The notes: generated by a model not told the origin, from the sequence alone. DNA of 64,000 nucleotides from an uncultured Oscillospiraceae bacterium (GCA_910584715.1 CAJUAN010000012.1:1-64000), one strand, 5' to 3'; shown: positions 1 to 7,843, numbered from the stretch's first letter. A program made the numbers and translations.

Positions 1-57
1 TGACCAGCTAATCTCTGGCGAGGCAATAACGTTGGTGTGCTAAACAAAAATTTATCA
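1..57. repeat. Partial dispersed repeat ending in AAACAAAAATTTAT
   Basis: The first bases run from TGACCAGCTAA to TAAACAAAAATTTAT and match, with a few differences, the end of a repeat near 37768-37825 (TGACCGGCTAA ... TAAACAAAAATTTAT). The same terminal word ends the repeat at 6421-6520. The rest of this copy lies outside the window. No coding function is visible; it sits downstream of mntP on the opposite side from its promoter. Confidence 0.6.
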
Positions 58-59
58 CA

Positions 60-635
60 TTAAAAATTTATTATCCCCAAATGCTCAAACAGGATCTTAA
101 GTCCGATAAGGACAAGTATCACGCCCCCGGCAATTTCCGCTTTGGTCTTGTACTTAGCGCCGAATCGGTTGCCCAGCAGTACCCCGCCGAGGGAAAGCGC
201 AAAGGTGGTAACGCCGATAAGCAAAACGGACGGCAGTATATTTACCTTTAAAAACGCAAAGGTTATGCCAACCGCAAGAGCGTCAATGCTTGTGGCTACC
301 GCAAGGACAGTCAGCTCTCCCATGCTGAGTGCGTCTGTCTTTTCCTCCTCTTCGCCGCCTTTTTCCCCTATTGCCTCGATAACCATTTTCCCGCCGATAA
401 ACGCCAGCAGAGCAAACGCTATCCAGTGGTCGAACCTTTCGATGTACTCCGAAAAGCCCGTGCCCAGCAGGTAGCCGATAAGCGGCATTACCGCCTGAAA
501 CGCCCCGAAAAACAAAGCGATAAGGTAGGCGTGCTTAAGGTTCAGCTTACGCATATTCAGACCTTTGCAGACCGATACGGAAAAGGCGTCCGCGGACAGT
601 CCCACAGCAATGAAAAAAAGCTCTAAAAATCCCAT
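60..635 (-). CDS. mntP: Manganese efflux pump MntP
   Basis: This 191-residue integral membrane protein matches the MntP (DUF204) family, which exports Mn2+ across the cytoplasmic membrane. Six hydrophobic segments are visible as two homologous halves, each with the family's acidic signature: SADAFSVS with Asp16 in TM1 and TSIDALAVG with Asp118 in the second half. A Glu-rich loop (about residues 91-100) separates the halves. The start has a good site (GAAAGGAACGG). The gene lies behind a yybP-ykoY type manganese riboswitch and its own promoter, which fits induction by excess manganese. Length is normal for the family. Confidence 0.93.
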   Translation of the reverse strand: MGFLELFFIAVGLSADAFSVSVCKGLNMRKLNLKHAYLIALFFGAFQAVMPLIGYLLGTGFSEYIERFDHWIAFALLAFIGGKMVIEAIGEKGGEEEEKTDALSMGELTVLAVATSIDALAVGITFAFLKVNILPSVLLIGVTTFALSLGGVLLGNRFGAKYKTKAEIAGGVILVLIGLKILFEHLGIINF

Positions 636-654
636 TTTTATCCGTTCCTTTCAA

Positions 655-780
655 AATAAAAAGACCCGCGGACAACAAAAGCTGCCCGTGAGTCTCATCG
701 TTTAATGCATTACCGGACGGAAACCGTCAGTATGTCGATAAATGCAGCATAAAGCTATGCCGATTACTCCCTCATAGTGA
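655..780 (-). promoter_or_regulatory. yybP-ykoY manganese riboswitch with terminator, upstream of mntP
   Basis: Read on the minus strand, the leader carries the class hallmarks: GAGGGAGTAATCGGC near the 5' end, GACATACTGACGG in the middle and AACGATGAGACTC before the expression platform. The last part can form a stem between GACTCACGGGCA and TGTCCGCGGGTC followed by TTTTTATTTT, an intrinsic terminator that overlaps the 3' side of the aptamer. This class senses Mn2+ and commonly controls MntP-type exporters, exactly the gene that follows. Boundaries are approximate. Confidence 0.87.
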
Positions 781-784
781 TATT

Positions 785-813
785 ACTTTATCATATTTCT
801 TACAGCCTGTCAA
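785..813 (-). promoter_or_regulatory. Sigma-A promoter for riboswitch-mntP
   Basis: On the minus strand TTGACA (808-813) is 17 bp from TAAAGT (785-790). Transcription would begin near 778, at the 5' edge of the riboswitch aptamer. Confidence 0.75.
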
Positions 814-872
814 TACATTTTATGTGTACAAGCTGTAAATTATGCGGAGGACGTCCCGGTGCGGGACAGAGT

Positions 873-1364
873 TCAGTTTTCGTATACCTTGATTATCTCG
901 CCCATAAAAAGCTTGTGCATAGGGTCGCTGCCGTTTGCGGGCTTAACGTCCATGGCGAGGAGATTAATGTCGAAATCTTGGGCGTAAATTTTCCTGCACA
1001 CAAAGGTTAGTTTTGCTTCTTTAAAGGTTGTGGTACCGTCGGTAAATTCCGGAGTAAGCCCCGCCTCCTTAGCCTTGTCGCAGTCCCGTCCCGAGTGGGA
1101 GCCACAGAAGCCGAGAGCCTTTTTGTATTCTTCGCCGTAAAAGCTGACGGTGAAAAGGTCGTTTTTCTCCATAAACTCATAAGTATAGCGGTTGGGGCGC
1201 ACCATTGCGCTGATAACGTTTTTGTTCCACATAATGCCCATTGAAGCCCAGCCCACGGTCATTGTGTTGTAGCCGGTCTCGTCTCCGCTTGTGAGCAGGA
1301 ACCAGTCCCTGCCGATCTTTGTCCAAGGGTTAAAGCTGAGGGTTTCGATTGAAATTTCTTTCAT
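873..1364 (-). CDS. Flavin reductase family protein (FMN-binding)
   Basis: A 163-residue protein of the flavin reductase / NADH:FMN oxidoreductase-like split-barrel family. These bind FMN and are cytosolic; the substrate is not predictable here. Seen in the sequence: the N-terminal TSGDETGYNTMTVGWASMG segment and the following MVRPNRYTYEFM and GRDCDKA segments, which are typical of the FMN-binding fold. The start has a clear site (GGAAAGGATC). It stands alone between mntP and mnmA, separated from mnmA by a perfect 26-bp inverted repeat. A second member of the same broad family is encoded at 11567-12187. Confidence 0.8.
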   Translation of the reverse strand: MKEISIETLSFNPWTKIGRDWFLLTSGDETGYNTMTVGWASMGIMWNKNVISAMVRPNRYTYEFMEKNDLFTVSFYGEEYKKALGFCGSHSGRDCDKAKEAGLTPEFTDGTTTFKEAKLTFVCRKIYAQDFDINLLAMDVKPANGSDPMHKLFMGEIIKVYEN

Positions 1365-1401
1365 AGTACCAGATCCTTTCCAAATAAAAATTTTAAATTA
1401 T

Positions 1402-1475
1402 TGTAGGGGCGGATTCCATATCCGCCCATTGAAATGGTATTTTTCATACGGGCGGATATGGAATCCGCCCCTACA
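1402..1475. repeat. Perfect 26-bp inverted repeat (GGGGCGGAT palindrome)
   Basis: Bases 1402-1427 and 1450-1475 are exact reverse complements separated by 22 bp. The arms begin TGTAGGGGCGGATTCC. This is one of five related G-rich palindromes in the window (also near 5055, 23563, 27230 and 60224), so it looks like a REP/BIME-like dispersed element rather than a gene-specific terminator. Confidence 0.85.
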
Positions 1476-1516
1476 TATATAACGTAATTATTTTAATTAT
1501 ATTTTTGCTGAACAGA

Positions 1517-2542
1517 CTATATGATTGTTCCCCCGCCCACAACAATGTCCCCGTCGTACAGAACAAGCGCCTGTCCCTTTGTAACGGCTCGCTGGGGTAA
1601 GTCAAAGGTAACCCTTATTCTGCTGTCTCCCACGCGTTCAACTGTTCCCGACGCGTCGGTCATATTATAGCGGGTTTTCGCGGTAATTTTCATAGGCTCA
1701 GAAACGTCGTCAATACTTATCAGATTAACGTCCTCGGCGACCGCGGTAAGGGTCATCAAGTCCTCGCTGTCCCCGAGGGTTACGGTATTCCTCTCAACGT
1801 CCTTGCCGCAGACGTAAACAGGTTTGCCGAACGTCACGCCGAGACCCTTTCGCTGACCCACGGTATAGCGGATTATCCCGCCGTGTCTGCCTATGGCGTG
1901 TCCCTCGGTATCCACGAAATCTCCCTCGGGAAAAGTCCTGCCCGTGTGCCTTTCGATAAAAGCCGCGTAATCGCCGTCGGGGACGAAGCATATGTCCTGA
2001 CTGTCCGGTTTTCCGGCGTTCGGAAGTCCGTACCGTTCCGCGAGAATACGGTTCTGCTCCTTGTCCCTGTCCCAAAGAGGGAACAAGGTATGCGCAAGCT
2101 GAAATTGGGTCATGCCATAGAGAACGTAGGTCTGATCCTTTTTGCGGTCGGCGGGACGGAAAAGCAGGTACCTCCCCGATTTTTCGTCCTGCGCGACTTT
2201 GGCGTAGTGACCCGTCGCAATACCGTCGTAACCATGCTTTAACGCATAGTCAAGCATTTCCCCGAACTTGATACAGCGGTTGCAGAAAATGCAGGGGTTG
2301 GGGGTGCCGCCGTCTATATAGCCCTCCGCAAAGGCGTCCATAACCTTTTGGCGAAACCGGTCTTCCAGGTCTACAGTAAAGTGAGGTATGCCAAGCTTTT
2401 CGCAGACCGCCGCCGCATCCGTACAGCCGTTGCCGCAAAGCTTCAGGGTGCAGCCGCCCACGTCATAGCCTTGTTCTTTCAGTACCAAAGCCGCCGCGGA
2501 GCTGTCAACGCCGCCGCTCATTCCCACAAGAATTTTTTTCAT
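1517..2542 (-). CDS. mnmA: tRNA-specific 2-thiouridylase MnmA
   Basis: MnmA adds sulfur to U34 of tRNA-Lys, -Glu and -Gln (s2U34), using ATP to adenylate the base and a Cys-borne persulfide. The 341-residue protein shows the PP-loop SGGVDSS at residues 9-15, the NPCIFCN segment holding one conserved Cys, the IATGHYAK signature and the second catalytic Cys region DSQDICFVPDGDY, followed by a C-terminal beta-barrel. It is slightly shorter than typical (about 360). Its ATG overlaps the stop of the upstream HAD gene by 4 bp, so the pair is translationally coupled and probably transcribed from the promoter at 3247-3275. Confidence 0.96.
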   Translation of the reverse strand: MKKILVGMSGGVDSSAAALVLKEQGYDVGGCTLKLCGNGCTDAAAVCEKLGIPHFTVDLEDRFRQKVMDAFAEGYIDGGTPNPCIFCNRCIKFGEMLDYALKHGYDGIATGHYAKVAQDEKSGRYLLFRPADRKKDQTYVLYGMTQFQLAHTLFPLWDRDKEQNRILAERYGLPNAGKPDSQDICFVPDGDYAAFIERHTGRTFPEGDFVDTEGHAIGRHGGIIRYTVGQRKGLGVTFGKPVYVCGKDVERNTVTLGDSEDLMTLTAVAEDVNLISIDDVSEPMKITAKTRYNMTDASGTVERVGDSRIRVTFDLPQRAVTKGQALVLYDGDIVVGGGTII

Positions 2543-3201
2543 TCCGCGTACTCCTTTAAAATTTTCGCAAAGGACATTGCCGTTATATCCGCAAATTTTT
2601 TTATTTCCTCAAACTCGCCCTCGCAAAGCTTTTCGTATAGTCCCACAACGGTAAAGCCCGCTTCTTTCGCAGATATTACCGCGTGTATGGAGTCCTCAAA
2701 AACAACGGTCTCAGAGGGAACAGCTCCCAGCCTTTCCGCGGCTTTCAGAAAAATTTCGGGGTTTTCCTTTCCGCAGCCGACCTCGTCTGAGGTTACCAAA
2801 AATTCAAAATATTTCATAATTCCCTTTGCTTCCAGCGCCGCCTCTGCAAGGGATTTTTTATTGGAAGTTGCAACGCACATTTTTATTCCCGCACTGTGAG
2901 CAACCGCAAGAAATTCTTTTGCTCCGCATTTCAGGGGTACGCCGTTTATGTAGTGCTCCTCGACTATGGCAAGTATGCGTTTGCCTGTTTCCTCGGCGGA
3001 AAAGGGCAGGGAATATTCTCTTACGAGATATTCGCAGGCGGAATCGAAGTGCATTTTTTTCATTGCAAGGGAGCAAGCGTGATCGTACTCCAGACCCAGA
3101 CCGTTAAGGAACTCCCTGTCGGAATCCGCCCAGACGGAGAGGCTGTCCAGAAGCGTTCCGTCCATATCGAAAATTATTGCTTTAATATTTTTGGCGTTCA
3201 T
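2539..3201 (-). CDS. HAD superfamily hydrolase (beta-phosphoglucomutase-like)
   Basis: A 220-residue haloacid dehalogenase-type phosphatase with a helical cap (subfamily I, beta-phosphoglucomutase/PGP-like). Motif I is FDMDGTLLDS, with nucleophile Asp12 and Asp14; motif II is the VATSNK segment near residue 114; a GCGKENPEIF segment supplies the motif III lysine and VFEDSIHAV supplies motif IV. The substrate cannot be inferred. It is the first gene of the HAD-mnmA pair (4-bp overlap) and lies 45 bp downstream of a consensus promoter. Confidence 0.85.
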   Translation of the reverse strand: MNAKNIKAIIFDMDGTLLDSLSVWADSDREFLNGLGLEYDHACSLAMKKMHFDSACEYLVREYSLPFSAEETGKRILAIVEEHYINGVPLKCGAKEFLAVAHSAGIKMCVATSNKKSLAEAALEAKGIMKYFEFLVTSDEVGCGKENPEIFLKAAERLGAVPSETVVFEDSIHAVISAKEAGFTVVGLYEKLCEGEFEEIKKFADITAMSFAKILKEYAE

Positions 3202-3246
3202 TTTTTCATCCTTGCCCCTTTGTTTCCGTACTCTGCCGATAAATAA

Positions 3247-3275
3247 ATTATAGCAATTCCATGCAGAGTTGTCAA
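3247..3275 (-). promoter_or_regulatory. Consensus sigma-A promoter for HAD-mnmA
   Basis: Minus-strand TTGACA (3270-3275) and TATAAT (3247-3252) are separated by exactly 17 bp; both hexamers are perfect. Transcription would start near 3240, 40 bp before the HAD start codon. Confidence 0.9.
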
Positions 3276-3335
3276 GGAAAAGCGGCGGAGGCTCGTGGAA
3301 ATCAATTTATCATACCAAAATTGATTTCTGTATTT

Positions 3336-3626
3336 TCAGCGGGTGAGAAGCTCTATTACTGCCATTGCCGCCGTACCGGGAAGTCCCAGCGTAAGAGAAA
3401 TAAACGCTGTAAACAGATTGAGCGGAAGGGCAAGTCCGATATGTTCCCCGAAAAAATGCAGCAGGACAAGCCCCAGCCCGCCGCTTGCCATTCCCTTAAA
3501 AGCAGTTGTTACAGGTTTTCCCGAACGCATAAAGTGTATGAGCATGACAACCCCCGCAAGAGCCAAAGCTCCGTAAAAGATAAGCTCCGCGGGAGTGCAC
3601 GTCATTCCGAGACCGTTAGTCTGCAT
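3336..3626 (-). CDS. bofA: BofA-family protein (pro-sigma-K processing inhibitor-like)
   Basis: A 96-residue membrane protein of the BofA family. In B. subtilis BofA inhibits the SpoIVFB protease that activates pro-sigma-K in the mother cell. The sequence shows two or three hydrophobic segments and the conserved C-terminal glycine-rich part (NLFTAFISLTLGLPGTAAM) that defines the family. It is the last gene of a five-gene minus-strand run and overlaps the yaaL-like gene by 25 bp; the ATG at 3626 has GGAGCGG upstream. The yaaL-bofA adjacency is the same as in B. subtilis. No sigma-K processing partner is visible in this window. Confidence 0.86.
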   Translation of the reverse strand: MQTNGLGMTCTPAELIFYGALALAGVVMLIHFMRSGKPVTTAFKGMASGGLGLVLLHFFGEHIGLALPLNLFTAFISLTLGLPGTAAMAVIELLTR

Positions 3627-3859
3627 CTTATATTCCGCTCCTTTGCCGTTCTTATCAGGTAATCGTACCGCGCTTTCATAGCAAGCTCCTCGTATATTAG
3701 CGCGTCCACGAGCTCGGGTTCGTCGGTCATGTCGTAGCTCTCCCTGATTTGGGACAGCTTTTCCGTCACAAGATCAAGCTCCTCCAGGAGCTGCCTGCGG
3801 AATGCGGTATCTTCCGTGGACTCTCCTTTTTTTACGTCTTTGACTCCGAACAGTTTCAT
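3602..3859 (-). CDS. yaaL: YaaL-like protein (DUF2508)
   Basis: An 85-residue, charged, mostly helical cytosolic protein. The central pattern of acidic and Leu residues (FRRQLLEELDLVTEKL, then EPELVDALIYEELAMKARYDYLI) fits the DUF2508/YaaL family, whose function is unknown. Synteny supports the call: it is directly upstream of, and overlaps, bofA as in B. subtilis, though recR, the usual gene before yaaL, is not present. It starts 11 bp after the end of the Q/N-rich gene. Confidence 0.78.
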   Translation of the reverse strand: MKLFGVKDVKKGESTEDTAFRRQLLEELDLVTEKLSQIRESYDMTDEPELVDALIYEELAMKARYDYLIRTAKERNIRCRLTVSE

Positions 3860-3870
3860 ATTTACCCCTC

Positions 3871-4506
3871 CTAAAAAAGAAGATATCCAAGCGCGAGAAT
3901 AAGCTTGATATCGGCTTTTTCTTTTATAAGCAGATACATGATGAGTATTATCATAAGCTTTTCGCCGTCAAGGTTCAGATCGGACAGAAACGACAGCATA
4001 CCCGCCATTGAGTTTCCCGATGGCGGATTCCACACAGGGGCGTTTCCCGCAGGATAATTTCTGCCCGCAGTATTGTGCGGAGCCGTTTCAAAACGGACTG
4101 CCTGCTGATCCTGCTGATTTTGAAAATTCTGTGCAGCCTGTGAGGTTTGCGTTGCCTGTGCATTGTTCGTGTTATGTGAGCCGCGCATATTTTGCTGCCG
4201 CTGACCGCCGTTTTGTCTTTGCAGGTTTTGGGGACTTTGCGCGCCTCTTGTGCCGCCCGTACTGTTTATTCCGTTTGCCGCGTTGTTTCCGTTATTGCCG
4301 TTAGGGTTATATGTACTATTATTCGGTACGACCTGTTCAAATCTGGTCTGATTGTTCCGCATATTTTGCATATTCTGCATTTGCTGTCCTTGCTGCGCTT
4401 GTTGAAGCTGCTGCATAAATCTGTTGCCCTGTTCGGTGTACTGACGGGTCACTCTGTTCATCTCCCTTACGCGCCGTTCCGCCTGTATAAGACCATGTTC
4501 GGACAT
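3871..4506 (-). CDS. Unrecognised Gln/Asn-rich protein with hydrophobic C-terminus
   Basis: A 211-residue protein not recognised. Residues about 1-35 are a charged helix; residues about 36-150 are a low-complexity stretch dominated by Gln, Asn and Gly; the last 40 residues carry a hydrophobic segment (KLMIILIMYLLIKEKADIKLILALGYLLF) that could insert in a membrane. The start has AAGGGGCG eight bases upstream. It lies in the operon that ends with yaaL-bofA, so a sporulation or envelope role is possible, but only by context. Confidence 0.6.
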   Translation of the reverse strand: MSEHGLIQAERRVREMNRVTRQYTEQGNRFMQQLQQAQQGQQMQNMQNMRNNQTRFEQVVPNNSTYNPNGNNGNNAANGINSTGGTRGAQSPQNLQRQNGGQRQQNMRGSHNTNNAQATQTSQAAQNFQNQQDQQAVRFETAPHNTAGRNYPAGNAPVWNPPSGNSMAGMLSFLSDLNLDGEKLMIILIMYLLIKEKADIKLILALGYLLF

Positions 4507-4598
4507 TGTTCAACGCCCCTTTTTCGGATATTGGAAGCTTTGGAATTCGTGCCGGACATTTTACAGTCTTACGGTTTTGCCGGTTTATCCTGCTCAGC

Positions 4599-5015
4599 CT
4601 ACAGCATATTTTCAAGATCGTTCAGTATGCCGTTGTCGCGCATTGCTATAAATATGTTGTAAAGTTTCAGAAGCTTGACGGCCTTGTCGAGGCGCTTCTG
4701 CTTTTCTGCGGAAAGGTGTGGTCTCAGGGCAAGGAGCAGACCGCAGTCCTTGTCGTCGGAGGAGGCCGCTCCCAGAAGCTGCATTATCGCTATAGGATTT
4801 ATGCCTCCCGCATCGTTTCCGCCGGCATTTCCGGCGTCGCCGGGATTGTCCGCATTGCCGGAAGCGGAAAAACCGGCGCTGCCGTTCCCCGGCTGAGAAC
4901 CCGCGCCGTTCATTCCGCCCGAAAGCATGGCTGCAAGCTCTTTTATCTGGTTCATGCTCTCCTCGTCGGACAGCAGGGACTCTATTTTTTCGGTAATATC
5001 GTCCAGCTTGCTCAC
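4599..5015 (-). CDS. Unrecognised Gly/Asn-rich small protein
   Basis: A 138-residue protein not recognised. It has an acidic helical N-terminus (SKLDDITEKIESLLSDEES), a Gly/Asn/Ala-rich middle (about residues 33-75) and a C-terminal helical domain (LLLALRPHLSAEKQKRLDKAVKLLKLYNI) ending in a short hydrophobic tail. The GTG at 5015 is the likeliest start (AAAAAGGGCG just before), but spacing is short and the start is uncertain. It is the second gene in the bofA-terminated run. Confidence 0.6.
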   Translation of the reverse strand: MSKLDDITEKIESLLSDEESMNQIKELAAMLSGGMNGAGSQPGNGSAGFSASGNADNPGDAGNAGGNDAGGINPIAIMQLLGAASSDDKDCGLLLALRPHLSAEKQKRLDKAVKLLKLYNIFIAMRDNGILNDLENML

Positions 5016-5054
5016 CGCCCTTTTTATGGCAATACATAAAATGCTTGCACAAGA

Positions 5055-5090
5055 TTTGCAGGGGGCGGAGTTCCCGTCCCTGCAAAAATG
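5055..5090. repeat. GGGGACGGG-type palindromic repeat
   Basis: TTTGCAGGGGGCGGAG and CGTCCCTGCAAA pair around a short GTTCC loop. It belongs to the same G-rich palindrome family as the elements at 1402 and 60224. Confidence 0.6.
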
Positions 5091-5107
5091 TTTATACCGG
5101 CAGTCAA

Positions 5108-5136
5108 TTAAAAAGCGTACGGCTCTGCGCTTTTAT
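5108..5136 (-). terminator. Possible intrinsic terminator
   Basis: On the minus strand AAAAGCG and CGCTTTTT pair around a GC-rich loop and run into TTTTTAATT. It follows the 81-residue gene at 5169-5414 by about 30 bp, so that gene may be partly uncoupled from the rest of the run. Confidence 0.5.
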
Positions 5137-5168
5137 TGGCTTCTCAGTATTATGCCGCGTTCAGTCCT

Positions 5169-5414
5169 TTATTTTGTAAGCTTATTGTACAGAGCCTGCG
5201 CCTGGGGAGTGGACATGAATTTTTCCAGCATACCGGGGTTGTTCACGATCTGATTGAAAGCCGCCGCCTCGGAGGGCTTCATATTGTTCAAAGCCGCGTC
5301 GAATTTTCCCTGTTCAAGATCCCGTCTCAGGCTGTCGGGGGATACGCCCAGCTTTGCGCTTACAACGTTCAGGAGCTTATCAAGCTGCTGAGGAGTAGCG
5401 TTGAGGTTTGCCAT
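5169..5414 (-). CDS. Unrecognised small helical protein
   Basis: An 81-residue protein starting MANLNATPQQLDKLL; the ATG at 5414 has an excellent GGAGGAAT site seven bases upstream, which excludes longer readings. The sequence is helical and polar, with no signal peptide or membrane segment (LGVSPDSLRRDLEQGKF, then SEAAAFNQIVNNPGML). Not recognised. It is the first of five minus-strand genes ending with yaaL-bofA and is divergent from the phosphoesterase gene. Confidence 0.7.
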   Translation of the reverse strand: MANLNATPQQLDKLLNVVSAKLGVSPDSLRRDLEQGKFDAALNNMKPSEAAAFNQIVNNPGMLEKFMSTPQAQALYNKLTK

Positions 5415-5522
5415 AAAATAATTCCTCCAAAAAATTGTATTCAGCTCTTTCTTTCTCTTACAGCATATGTTATAATAATTGTAAAAAGAACCTGCTATAT
5501 TATATGAAAGGACGGTTTTTGT

Positions 5523-6023
5523 GTGAGAATAATCGTTATGTCCGATTCCCACGGTTCTATGGCGAGCGTGGAAAAGATAATATCCGCAAACCCGAACGCG
5601 GATATGTTCATACATCTTGGGGACGGTGAAAGAGAAGTCGCCGCGGTAAGGGCGAAATATCCGGATATTAATCTTATCAGCGTATGCGGGAACTGCGACT
5701 GGGGAAGAGAATCCCCCGCCTATGCCGTTGCGGAATGCGGGGTCTCCGCGCTTTGCGGAGAGGTGAAAATTTTCTGCACTCATGGGCACCGCTACTACGT
5801 CAAGGACGGAACGGAGACCCTGCGCTCCGTTGCGAAGGACAATGGCTGCTGCGCTGCGCTTTTCGGGCACACACATGAGCGTTACATTGCCCGTGAGGAC
5901 GGGATCGACGTTATGAATCCGGGAAGCTGTTACTGTCCGAGGGACGGCATGAAACCGTCCTACGGGTTTATCGACGTTACCGACGCGGGAGTGTTTATGA
6001 ATATTATCGACGTGGGATTTTAG
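5523..6023 (+). CDS. YfcE/MJ0936-type metallophosphoesterase
   Basis: A 166-residue calcineurin-like phosphodiesterase. The dimetal motifs are all visible: SDSHG (residues 7-11), HLGDGE near residue 39, CGNCDW (GNxD/E type) near 62, and the C-terminal CTHGHRY and LFGHTHE histidines. Relatives cleave model phosphodiesters; the natural substrate is generally unknown. Translation starts at GTG 5523 behind GAAAGGACGG. A weak promoter (TTGTAA, 16 bp, TATATG) lies just upstream. Length agrees with the family. Confidence 0.88.
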   Translation: MRIIVMSDSHGSMASVEKIISANPNADMFIHLGDGEREVAAVRAKYPDINLISVCGNCDWGRESPAYAVAECGVSALCGEVKIFCTHGHRYYVKDGTETLRSVAKDNGCCAALFGHTHERYIAREDGIDVMNPGSCYCPRDGMKPSYGFIDVTDAGVFMNIIDVGF

Positions 6024-6063
6024 CAGCGGGTAAATTTGTTGTGATTTTAAATTTTTGTTTATC

Positions 6064-6397
6064 TTAGTACCTTTCCTTTTGTTTGGTCTTAACTTAAATA
6101 TTCTTAAATTTTATAAATAGTGCGGAGATGCGAGGGACAACCCTACCGGGGAAAGGGGGAGGCGCTCTTGGAACTAAAAGGGACGCTGAGCCGCCCTCTC
6201 CCTTTCCCTCTCCAGGCTCACGCTATGTGTTTTATTTTAGCTAACAAAAAATCCTTTAGTTAGCGTTGGGAGAGGGGTGTGGGATTAAGGCGGTAGGGGG
6301 TTGACTGCCGTTTGCGGCAGTTGGTGCCTGACCCCCTACTTCACGCAATTACTATAAAACCCAAGAATAAATAAAGACCAAACAAAAGAAAAGGACG
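6064..6397. repeat. Foldback/MITE-like element, copy 1
   Basis: The left end (CTTTTGTTTGGTCTTAACTT near 6075) and the right end near 6350-6392 are inverted copies: the right end read backwards is CTTTTGTTTGGTCTTTATTT. Inside, bases about 6119-6222 are nearly identical to about 24376-24478 (GCGAGGGACAACCCTACCGG here). There is no reading frame with a transposase. A further internal hairpin (CTGCCGTTTGCGGCAG) lies at about 6306-6321. Ends are approximate. Confidence 0.72.
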
Positions 6398-6420
6398 GCA
6401 ATAAAATTTCAACAAACTTT

Positions 6421-6520
6421 CCCGCCCCCTTGAGGGGGCATTGCCCAGTAACGATTCAAGCAAATTTACGCAGGGGGTGACTCAGGCGGCGGGGACTCCC
6501 CGCTAAACAAAAATTTATAT
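6421..6520 (+). repeat. Dispersed 100-bp repeat ending in AAACAAAAATTTAT
   Basis: This stretch (starting CCCGCCCCCTTGAGGGGGCA, with CAGGGGGTGACTCAGGCGGC inside) is closely matched in reverse orientation at 40552-40640. The first part has a CGCCCCCTTGAGGGGGC hairpin also seen inside the ribosomal operon near 49045 and 50838. No coding potential is evident. Confidence 0.75.
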
Positions 6521-6544
6521 TAATAAAACGAAAGGAATATGACT

Positions 6545-7843
6545 ATGAACATTAAAAAAACACTTGCAATTCTCACAGCGGCGGCAATGACAGCCGCCCT
6601 CACAGGCTGCTCGGGCAGCACGAACGGAGAAGTAAGCGCAGAAAGCGGAAGCCCCTCAGCAGAGGTCATGGAGACCTCGAATATCGAGGGAACGGTTCAG
6701 ACCGAAGCCGCTCCCGCAAAGGAGCACAGCGAAACGGTGCAGCGTTCGCTTCTGTCCCTCGGGAACACCTACCGTCTGGAAAACAAGCTTTCAAAAGCTC
6801 TTCAGGGCGAGAATATAACCGTCGCCTACCTTGGCGGCTCTATCACCGAGGGCGTGGGCGGCACTCCCGACACCTGCTACGCGAAGCTGTCCTTTGACTA
6901 TATCGCCGAAAATTACGGCAAGGACGGCAACGTGGAGTACGTCAACGCGGGCGTCAGCGGCACTCCCTCCATACTGGGGAATCTCCGCGTACAAAAGGAC
7001 GTGCTTGGCAAAAACGCCGATATTGTTTTTATCGAGTTTGCCGTAAACGACGGCATGGATCAGCTCCATAAGGATTCCTATGAATCCCTTGTGCGGACGG
7101 TTCTGAAGCAGGGCAACGAGCCTGCCGTCATACTTCTGTTCACCGTCACCGAAACGGGACACACATGTCAGCCCCATATGTCGGAAATAGGCGAGTATTA
7201 CGGTCTGCCCATGATAAGCGTACCCGACGCCATTCAGCCCGAAATAGAGGCGGGCAGAATGACCTGGGCGGACTACGCGGGAGACGGGGCTCACCCCAAC
7301 GCGAAAGGACATAAGCTTGTGGCTGAATTTATCGAATATTATTTCTACACTTTAAGCTCGCGCAGCGCGGTTGATGCCCCCGCAGATATCCCCATAGTGC
7401 CAAAGTTCGGCAATCCCTACGAAAACGCTTTCTTGGCGGAGATAGATTACGACAACTCAAATCCCGACCTAAAGATAGGCGACATGGGAAGCTTTTCTCT
7501 TGAATCAAGAAGCATTGCGGACTTTACAAAGGGCGCATGGGTCTACAGCGGACAGGGTACCGAGCCTCTGAAGCTGAACGTTAAAGGCAACAGCCTGTTT
7601 CTTGTGTGCAGACGGAACAACAGCGATACCATGGGAAAATTCGACGTGATGATAAACGGGAACAAGGCGGGTACCATTAATACCAACCAAAAGGACGGCT
7701 GGGGAGACCCTTATGCGTTCCAGGTAATAAAGTGGCAGGGCATAAAGGATATGGAGGTTGAGATAATCCCGGCAGAGGACAGCGCGGGCAAAACTATTGA
7801 GATATACGGCATAGCATTTTCCCAAAACGAAAGCTTTATGTGA
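6545..7843 (+). CDS. Secreted SGNH/GDSL-type esterase lipoprotein
   Basis: The product is a 432-residue lipoprotein. The signal peptide ends in a LTGC lipobox (Cys22), followed by a Ser/Glu-rich linker. The hydrolase domain shows GGSIT with nucleophile Ser99, an AVNDG block with the oxyanion Asn, and DGAHP with Asp247 and His250, the SGNH catalytic set. A beta-rich C-terminal domain follows (about 285-432). ATG 6545 is preferred over the one six bases earlier because AAAGGA is then eight bases away. Relatives deacetylate polysaccharides; with cellobiose phosphorylase next, an extracellular plant-glycan esterase is a reasonable inference. Confidence 0.82.
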   Translation: MNIKKTLAILTAAAMTAALTGCSGSTNGEVSAESGSPSAEVMETSNIEGTVQTEAAPAKEHSETVQRSLLSLGNTYRLENKLSKALQGENITVAYLGGSITEGVGGTPDTCYAKLSFDYIAENYGKDGNVEYVNAGVSGTPSILGNLRVQKDVLGKNADIVFIEFAVNDGMDQLHKDSYESLVRTVLKQGNEPAVILLFTVTETGHTCQPHMSEIGEYYGLPMISVPDAIQPEIEAGRMTWADYAGDGAHPNAKGHKLVAEFIEYYFYTLSSRSAVDAPADIPIVPKFGNPYENAFLAEIDYDNSNPDLKIGDMGSFSLESRSIADFTKGAWVYSGQGTEPLKLNVKGNSLFLVCRRNNSDTMGKFDVMINGNKAGTINTNQKDGWGDPYAFQVIKWQGIKDMEVEIIPAEDSAGKTIEIYGIAFSQNESFM

